Assembly (NCBI GenBank): GCA_050486405.1
Contig: JBJHDF010000052.1
Location: forward strand, 1 to 8,928
Reading direction: 5' to 3'
DNA: 8,928 bases
Origin: JBJHDF01 sp050486405
GTDB lineage: Bacteria > Pseudomonadota > Gammaproteobacteria > Pseudomonadales > Cellvibrionaceae
The translations under genes and the position numbers were made by a program. Numbering within the stretch: the first letter of the stretch is position 1; every line of letters begins with the position of its first letter. Below are positions 1 through 4,252 of the stretch, in pieces. Under the pieces are notes generated by a model. The model did not search any database. It had not been told where the DNA came from and saw only the letters and a program-made list of their open reading frames with translations.

Positions 1-647
1 CAAGGAAGTTATTCGCCTCAGTGCGATCCTGCCCAACGTTGGCGGCCAGAAAATCGCCGATGCATTTAATCGGCTCTACGGCGAGTCGAAAGGTGTAACG
101 GTCGGCAAGACCTGGGTATGCGAGCAACGAAAGAAACATCAATATGCGATTCTTCAATTGCACAAAGCACTGAAGCACCGGATTCCACGACCCATGCCGA
201 CACATCATATCTGGGCGCTGGACCTGACCGGCCTGCCGGATACCAATAGAAGATCCCATAACGTGCTCGGCATTCTCGATCACGGTTCTCGGTGCCTGTT
301 ACTAATGCAGAAACTGCAAAACAAGGCATCCATCACCCTGCTCCGCTGTTTGCTGGATGCAATCGAACAAACCGGTCAGAAACCCAAAAGTGTCAAGACG
401 GATAACGAAGCCGTGTTTATCTCCAGACTGTTTCGCTTCGGGCTGTGGCTGTTGGGCATCCAACACCGGCGCATCCGGCCGGGGCACCCCTGGCAAAACG
501 GCAGAATTGAAAGGTTTATTTACAAGGATGTAATGTATGCAGGTTTTGCAGGAGCAAAAACCTGCCTTTGGCACCCTGAAGCAAACAGCCAAAGGCTTGC
601 TGTTCAATGAAAAGCAGCTTCAGGAACAACTCGACCTGTTCCGCTGC
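1..647 (+). pseudogene. DDE (integrase-core) transposase of element A, 5' part, interrupted
   Basis: The reading frame is open from base 2, so the gene begins left of the window. It encodes an HTH/linker stretch followed by an rve catalytic core. The triad is visible: D in ALDLTG (codon 221-223), D in KTDNEAVF (401-403) and E in QNGRIERF (509-511), with exactly 35 residues between the second D and E. The GHPWQNGRIER segment is typical of IS481/IS3-like integrase-core transposases. After F (515-517) the frame is broken by a 49-bp insert. The family sequence FGTLKQTAKGLLFNEKQLQE resumes at 567 in another frame and runs to 647, where element B interrupts it. The 3' remainder is at 2332-2493. The gene should be inactive. 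The exact IS family is not certain because the ends and N-terminus are outside the window. Confidence 0.85.
518..566. repeat. 49-bp palindromic MITE/REP-like insertion inside transposase A
   Basis: The conserved run GRIERF/FGTLKQ of the DDE transposase is split between 517 and 567 by 49 bp that do not fit the protein. The insert holds an imperfect hairpin: GCAGGTTTTGC (538-548) pairs with GCAAAAACCTGC (554-565), with a one-base bulge and a loop around AGGA. Before it is a smaller dyad, TACAAGGATGTA (521-532), with the same AGGA centre. TTT flanks both sides (515-517 and 567-569), so a 3-bp target duplication is possible, but the ancestral Phe-Phe codons would give the same picture. No open reading frame is carried. 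The insert length is 1 mod 3, so it causes the frameshift. I read it as a non-autonomous palindromic element; the family is not identified. Confidence 0.6.
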
Positions 648-653
648 CCCCTC

Positions 654-677
654 TGTCAGGATAGTTGTCGCGCCTAC
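654..677 (+). repeat. Left terminal inverted repeat of element B
   Basis: This stretch begins TGTCAGGATAGTTGTCGCG and matches the reverse complement of 2296-2319 at 21 of 24 positions. The differences are GG versus AC at positions 6-7 and C versus T at position 20. The outer part, together with the five bases CCCTC in front of it, also matches 2492-2509 in inverted orientation. Confidence 0.75.
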
Positions 678-721
678 TTTTTGACCAACCTTGGTATGGA
701 GGGGCGGTGGGAGAGTGCGTA

Positions 722-1222
722 ATGGCGCGTTACAGCCAAGGCTTTCAAGAGAGAGCCGTTCAGATGATGATGCCACCGAACGCACGTTCGGTGGCGGAGA
801 TAAGCCGGGAAACGGGAGTCAGCGAGCAAACGCTGTACAATTGGCGCAACAGAGTCCGTAGTCAGGGAGTCGCTGTGCCAGCCGATCCGAAGAACCCCGA
901 GCAGTGGAGCGGGGAGAGCAAATTGGCCGTTGTTATTGAAACGGCAGCCTTGAACGAAGAAGAGCTTGGCGCCTACTGCCGGCGCAAGGGGCTCTATGTT
1001 GAGCAAATCCAGCGCTGGCGTGAGTTGGCCTGTGCCGGCGCGAGCGGGGGAGACAGCCCGCTGTCGAAGCAGGAGCGCCAAAGCTTGCAGCAGGAACGCC
1101 ACAAGAACCGCAAGCTGGAGAAGGAGCTCCAGCGCAAGGAAAAGGCCCTGGCGGAGGCGGCAGCGCTGCTGGTGCTGCAAAAAAAGGCCCGAGCCATCTG
1201 GGGGGACGCCGAGGACGACTGA
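722..1222 (+). CDS. IS3-type transposase OrfA (166 aa), helix-turn-helix protein
   Basis: OrfA binds the IS ends and supplies the N-terminal part of the OrfAB transposase. I chose ATG at 722 because it is preceded by GGGAGAG at a suitable distance; the same frame is open further upstream but with weaker starts. Residues about 22-44 (SVAEISRETGVSEQTLYNWR) form a Tnp_1-type helix-turn-helix. Residues about 62-102 (GESKLAVVIETAALNEEELG and following) look like a second HTH module ending in QIQRWRELA. Residues about 115-155 are rich in charged residues with regularly spaced leucines, so a coiled coil for multimerisation is likely. At 166 aa it is longer than the roughly 100 aa of many IS3 OrfA proteins, which fits the extra module. 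It is followed by OrfB 5 bp downstream and linked to it by a slippery site. Confidence 0.85.
   Translation: MARYSQGFQERAVQMMMPPNARSVAEISRETGVSEQTLYNWRNRVRSQGVAVPADPKNPEQWSGESKLAVVIETAALNEEELGAYCRRKGLYVEQIQRWRELACAGASGGDSPLSKQERQSLQQERHKNRKLEKELQRKEKALAEAAALLVLQKKARAIWGDAEDD
1180..1186 (+). promoter_or_regulatory. -1 programmed ribosomal frameshift site (A AAA AAG) of element B
   Basis: In the OrfA frame the bases read A AAA AAG, the strongest known bacterial -1 slippery heptamer and the type used by IS3 elements. After the slip, the -1 frame is the OrfB frame. It has no stop from 1186 through the OrfB TTG at 1228 to the stop at 2290-2292. The product would be an OrfAB fusion of about 523 residues. 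I did not identify a stimulatory stem-loop or pseudoknot. Confidence 0.75.
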
Positions 1223-1227
1223 TTACC

Positions 1228-2292
1228 TTGGCTGATCGTCAGGTGGCGATTGAGTTGATAGCGGAAGCGGTGTCGGCCGGCGCCCGGCGTCACAAGGCCT
1301 GTGCCGTGCTGGATATTACAGTACGAACGCTGCAACGCTGGGAAGCGGCACTGCAGGCTGGTTGTTCGGGTGATCAGCGCAAGGCGGCGGGTGCTCATCG
1401 GGTGCCCGCCAACAATCTCAGCCAGGCGGAGCGTCAGCGCGTTGTGCAGCTCTGTAACCTGCCCGAATATGCCAGCTTGCCGCCGAGCCAGATAGTCCCT
1501 GCACTGGCTGACCAGGGGGTGTACGTTGCCTCGGAGTCAACGCTTTACCGGATACTGCGGGCAGAAGAGCAAGTGCAGCGTCGTGGCAGGGCCGCCGCAC
1601 CCCGAGAGGTTGCCAGGCCGCAAGGCTATCTGGCGCAAGGCCCGAATGAGGTGTGGAGCTGGGATATCACGTTCCTGGCATCCAGCATCAGGGGCGTGTT
1701 CTACCGGCTGTATTTGATACTGGATGTCTTCAGCCGCAAGATTGTCGGCTGGGAGGTGCACGCCCAGGAGTCTGCTGCGCACGCGGCTTTGGTGATACGC
1801 AAGGCCTGCCTGGCAGAGGGGGTGCATGAGGAGGGCTTGGTGCTGCATTCTGATAACGGCAGTCCGATGAAAGGCGCAACGATGCTGGCGACCTTGCAGA
1901 AACTCGGTGTGGTGCCCTCATTTAGCCGCCCTTCGGTCAGTGATGACAACCCCTTCTCCGAGAGTCTGTTTCGAACGATGAAGTACCGGCCTGAATACCC
2001 GGGAAAGCCCTTCGAGAGCATTGAGGCGGCCAGAGCATGGGTGCATACGTTTGTGCAATGGTACAACCATGAGCATCGTCACAGCGGCATTCGCCATGTG
2101 ACGCCGGGACAGCGCCATAGTGGCGAGGAGAAACAGATACTGGCGGCACGTCAGGCGCTTTATCAGGCCGCCAAAGAGCGTACACCTGAGCGATGGTCAG
2201 GTGAGATCAGGAACTGGAATCCGGTGGAGGGCGTTTGGTTGAATCCGCCGAATGAGCATCAGGGTGAACCCATGCAACAAGCAGCTGCTTGA
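1228..2292 (+). CDS. IS3-type transposase OrfB (354 aa), DDE catalytic subunit
   Basis: OrfB is the catalytic half of the element B transposase, probably made mainly as an OrfAB fusion by -1 frameshifting. The indicated start is TTG with no good Shine-Dalgarno, so a free OrfB may be rare. Residues about 15-45 form an HTH-like segment, and residues about 65-112 match the HTH_21 region that precedes the core. The rve domain begins around WSWDITFL. The catalytic triad is D146, D209 (in LHSDNGSPMKG) and E245 (in NPFSESLF), giving an exact DD(35)E spacing. The C-terminal signature WYNHEHRHSGIRHVTP is standard for IS3. Nothing in the sequence suggests inactivation. Confidence 0.9.
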   Translation: MADRQVAIELIAEAVSAGARRHKACAVLDITVRTLQRWEAALQAGCSGDQRKAAGAHRVPANNLSQAERQRVVQLCNLPEYASLPPSQIVPALADQGVYVASESTLYRILRAEEQVQRRGRAAAPREVARPQGYLAQGPNEVWSWDITFLASSIRGVFYRLYLILDVFSRKIVGWEVHAQESAAHAALVIRKACLAEGVHEEGLVLHSDNGSPMKGATMLATLQKLGVVPSFSRPSVSDDNPFSESLFRTMKYRPEYPGKPFESIEAARAWVHTFVQWYNHEHRHSGIRHVTPGQRHSGEEKQILAARQALYQAAKERTPERWSGEIRNWNPVEGVWLNPPNEHQGEPMQQAAA

Positions 2293-2295
2293 CCG

Positions 2296-2319
2296 GTAGA
2301 CGCGACAACTATGTTGACA
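2296..2319 (-). repeat. Right terminal inverted repeat of element B
   Basis: Read on the minus strand, this begins TGTCAACATAGTTGTCGCG and pairs with 654-677 (21 of 24 identical). It starts 3 bp after the OrfB stop codon (2290-2292), so the element has almost no 3' non-coding sequence. Confidence 0.75.
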
Positions 2320-2327
2320 ATTACCGG

Positions 2328-2493
2328 CTGCTGGTACAACCACATCAGAACTCATCAGCATTTGCACGGCAAAACGCCCTGTGAGGCCTATCATGGCTTA
2401 CCGCTGACGATGCGGCAGCCGGGTGATACAATACCAAGCTGGTTCAGTGCGTGGCAGGGAAGACTGGCGGGTTACTGGTTCAAACCGGGGTAA
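2328..2493 (+). pseudogene. DDE transposase of element A, 3' part
   Basis: From codon 2332 the frame reads WYNHIRTHQHLHGKTPCEAY and ends AGYWFKPG before TAA at 2491-2493. WYNHxRxHQHLxGxTPxEA is the usual C-terminal signature of integrase-core transposases of the GRIERFFGTLK type. It therefore completes the fragment at 1-647 and is not a separate gene. When element B and one copy of GCTGC are removed, this frame continues directly from codon 645-647. The ATG at 2311 belongs to the end of element B and is unlikely to be used. Confidence 0.85.
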
Positions 2494-2509
2494 CTATCCT
2501 GACAGAGGG
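2492..2509 (-). repeat. 18-bp inverted copy of the element B left end, next to the transposase A stop
   Basis: On the minus strand this reads CCCTCTGTCAGGATAGTT, identical over 18 bp to 649-666 at the outer left end of element B. It overlaps the last two bases of the transposase A stop codon, where an IS right end would be expected. The right end of element B itself (2296-2319) is a poorer match. The simplest reading is the right terminal inverted repeat of element A, with related ends shared by A and B. A scar of another element B copy is an alternative. Confidence 0.5.
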
Positions 2510-2530
2510 AGTTACAGAAAAACGGAACAG

Positions 2531-2575
2531 AAAAACCGCCTGCCGCACGAACAAGAAAGTCGTTCGCGGGCAGGC
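2531..2575 (-). terminator. Possible Rho-independent terminator for the minus-strand genes
   Basis: GCCTGCC (2538-2544) pairs with GGCAGGC (2569-2575). The stem can continue through the CGAAC/GTTCG bases with one or two bulges, around a short loop near AAGAAA. Read on the minus strand, the stem is followed by GG and five T residues (2535-2531). It lies about 210 bp beyond the stop of the 406-residue gene, which is rather far but in the right orientation. The + strand side has no T tract. Confidence 0.4.
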
Positions 2576-2750
2576 TCGTCCTGAAAAGGAAAAATAGCAG
2601 AAATCTGATCGGCAATTGCAACAGTTGCCAACCCGGTCGCAAAGAAATTTTCTGGCGCGGCAGTCAGAAAAAAGGAATCGCTCAAACTTTGAGCAAAAAC
2701 AGGGAGGTGTCAGTCGTTATTTTTACGGCGGACGGGCGAACGGGACATTT

Positions 2751-2782
2751 ACAGCTTGCCAGGACAACAGCTTGCCAGGACA
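2751..2782. repeat. Perfect 16-bp tandem duplication
   Basis: ACAGCTTGCCAGGACA occurs twice in direct succession (2751-2766 and 2767-2782), ending one base before the stop codon of the minus-strand gene (2784-2786). On the minus strand it reads TGTCCTGGCAAGCTGT twice, starting with TG, then AAATGTCCCG. Repeated short sites of this kind occur at the ends of some insertion sequences, so this may be an old IS end. The identity is not established. Confidence 0.6.
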
Positions 2783-2783
2783 A

Positions 2784-4004
2784 TCAGTCCACACCACTAC
2801 AGTCATAGGCAGGCACTATTTCTCTGTAATCGCTCGTAAAACCTAACGCGTTTTTTGCCCATACAACAACATTTGTATCGTGATCCATGCGATAACGAAT
2901 AGGAAGGCTATCCACATGCGTAATAACCTTTGGCAAATCACCGGAGGAGGGGTCAAATCCATAAAATACCTCATCAATTTCTACAGAACCAAAATCTACG
3001 TTGATCTCCATTTCATTACACAGTAGCTCAGGGTCACTTCCATCTCCGACCCGAACCATAATAGCCGGAGAGCTGTCAATAACATCGATAACCGCCACAG
3101 CCCGCTCGTATACTGCGCCATCCAACCCTTCCACACGAACCGAAATATCATGCCTCCCTACTGAAAGATTACCTTTGTTGCTCCTACCCCTGCTTACAAA
3201 CCCATCAATACTGGAATGCCAAGTAATATGATCTTCTGGAATATGTTTCCCATCAACCCCACCCAGGCGCACCCCCAGCTCTGACCTACGGCCTTTACGC
3301 AACTGAAGAGTTGCAATGCCACTTATTTCGTCCATTCCGCTAAATAGGATCATTTCGGGCTCTTTCATCGGAACAAAAAAGGGAACCTCGGAAGTATCAA
3401 CCGAATAGTTTACCCCATCACTAACAATCACTCGGATCACGGAATGTGTAATGCTTCCTCGAATTATTTCAGGGTTCAAAGTATAGCTGGTCGCATGTTG
3501 ATTGCGGACAGGAAACCCCTGCCATGTTCCAGGACGACCAGCATCGTGGGAATAATGTAGAGTGTAACGAACATCCTGCCCAGGATAGATATCGGCCGCC
3601 CACTCGATAGTAAACTCACCACTGAGGAGACCATCTGGCACGCTCGTAAAGTTTACTATCGGCCTAATCTCTGAATCAAACGTATATCGATGCATAAGAT
3701 CATCTGTTTGACGATGCCTGAGATCAATATTCTTTACATTCGGAAACGTAGGAATCCTTATCGAATAGTTAGAAAAAGGGTGCGAACCTAACCTATCCTC
3801 TATGTAACGCGTCTTCAGAGAGAAGATCTTCTCAAATATTCGCTCTCCATCAACATCTTCCACCAATACAATGTAATCCCCATTTTCTTCATCATTAACT
3901 ATTAGAGGGGGATTGCTACTTACAGTTATAGTTTCACGAGCTCTCCACTCAGAACCACTAACAGACCCACCGAAGATGAATGACCCATCAACCAATTCTG
4001 ACAT
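2784..4004 (-). CDS. Beta-rich Ig-like protein (406 aa), probable detached C-terminal tail of the upstream metzincin
   Basis: I do not recognise a named family. The chosen start is ATG at 4002-4004, which has a GAGGG Shine-Dalgarno 8 bases upstream; an in-frame GTG at 4025 is possible but lacks one. There is no signal peptide or membrane segment. The N-terminus (DGSFIFGGSV, then a GDYIVLVEDVDG segment) resembles the beta domain that follows metzincin domains in large secreted proteins. Next come Ig/fibronectin-like segments: FTIEWAAD with YTLHYSHDAGRPGTW, then RVIVSDGVNYS, then ITWHSSIDG with LSVGRHDISVRVEGLDG. The composition is AT-rich like the 3' part of the preceding gene. It lies 248 bp (from the ATG) downstream of that gene, on the same strand. 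It may be a split-off tail made as a partner subunit, or a remnant. An immunity protein is possible but is not suggested by the fold. Confidence 0.65.
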   Translation of the reverse strand: MSELVDGSFIFGGSVSGSEWRARETITVSSNPPLIVNDEENGDYIVLVEDVDGERIFEKIFSLKTRYIEDRLGSHPFSNYSIRIPTFPNVKNIDLRHRQTDDLMHRYTFDSEIRPIVNFTSVPDGLLSGEFTIEWAADIYPGQDVRYTLHYSHDAGRPGTWQGFPVRNQHATSYTLNPEIIRGSITHSVIRVIVSDGVNYSVDTSEVPFFVPMKEPEMILFSGMDEISGIATLQLRKGRRSELGVRLGGVDGKHIPEDHITWHSSIDGFVSRGRSNKGNLSVGRHDISVRVEGLDGAVYERAVAVIDVIDSSPAIMVRVGDGSDPELLCNEMEINVDFGSVEIDEVFYGFDPSSGDLPKVITHVDSLPIRYRMDHDTNVVVWAKNALGFTSDYREIVPAYDCSGVD

Positions 4005-4012
4005 TGTTGCAA

Positions 4013-4017
4013 CCCTC
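4013..4017 (-). promoter_or_regulatory. Ribosome binding site deciding the start of the 406-aa gene
   Basis: GAGGG lies 8 bases before ATG 4004-4002 on the minus strand. The alternative GTG at 4025 lies upstream of it, and the frame closes at a TGA at 4031-4029. This favours the ATG start and suggests the ORF is translated in its own right. Confidence 0.5.
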
Positions 4018-4025
4018 AAAAGCAC

Positions 4026-4252
4026 AAATCATATGGCAACTCAAACGTAGATACCACAGCTCAAGCTTCGAACTTCAAATCTAAGAGACCACACCCGAGC
4101 ATACCTTGCCACTAGTCTGCACAGACATGTCCATGCGGACTCAATCTAAATCGCTGCCTAAATCAAGACATACTAAGAAACTTCCAGTTACGATTGGTTT
4201 CAATCGAAAATTACCGATCCCCGCAATCCGAGCAATAGTGATCTTTAAAAGG
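4026..4252. other. Non-coding gap between the metzincin gene and the Ig-like gene
   Basis: Downstream of the TAA at 4255-4253 the metzincin frame and the other minus-strand frames are interrupted by stops. The gap contains two small neighbouring hairpins, GTCTG/CAGAC at 4115-4126 and GTCC/GGAC at 4129-4140. No T tract follows, so I do not call a terminator. No clear promoter was found. CATATGGC occurs near both ends (4030-4037 and 4261-4268). Confidence 0.4.

Larger units (their letters stand above)
648..2326 (+). mobile_element. IS3-family insertion sequence (element B), complete, inserted in transposase A
   Basis: The element carries OrfA and OrfB in the IS3 arrangement, with a -1 frameshift site between them. 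Related 24-bp inverted ends are visible at 654-677 and 2296-2319 (21 of 24 identical). These begin with TGTCA and end with TGACA, the TG...CA ends expected for IS3. GCTGC occurs directly on both sides (643-647 and 2327-2331). Removing one copy plus the DNA between joins the interrupted transposase A codons TGC and TGG in frame (LFRC-WYNH), so GCTGC is the likely target duplication. The 6-7 bp between the TG/CA tips and the duplication are not explained, so the ends are uncertain by that amount. The length is about 1.67 kb, somewhat long for IS3 because OrfA is long. Every part needed for activity looks intact. Confidence 0.85.
2494..2783. other. Intergenic stretch without a supported gene
   Basis: These 290 bases separate the transposase A remnant from the stop of the minus-strand Ig-like gene. 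Open frames here are short and show no recognisable protein features. The structures I can see are the inverted copy of the IS end at 2492-2509, a terminator-like hairpin at 2531-2575 and a perfect 16-bp tandem duplication at 2751-2782. The rest is unexplained and could include the right flank of element A. Confidence 0.5.

Noticed and set aside
518..566. Integron attC site as an explanation of the palindromic insert
   Set aside because: No GTTRRRY core site and no paired R/L boxes of the usual layout. The position inside a transposase core does not fit a cassette junction.
2494..2783. Small + strand gene starting near 2616
   Set aside because: The short frame runs into the 3' end of the minus-strand gene and crosses the tandem duplication. 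It has no convincing Shine-Dalgarno and no recognisable product.
2784..4004. Immunity protein for the upstream protease
   Set aside because: Position and lack of a signal peptide would allow it, but the Ig/fibronectin-like segments match the expected C-terminal tail of the protease better. Kept only as an alternative.
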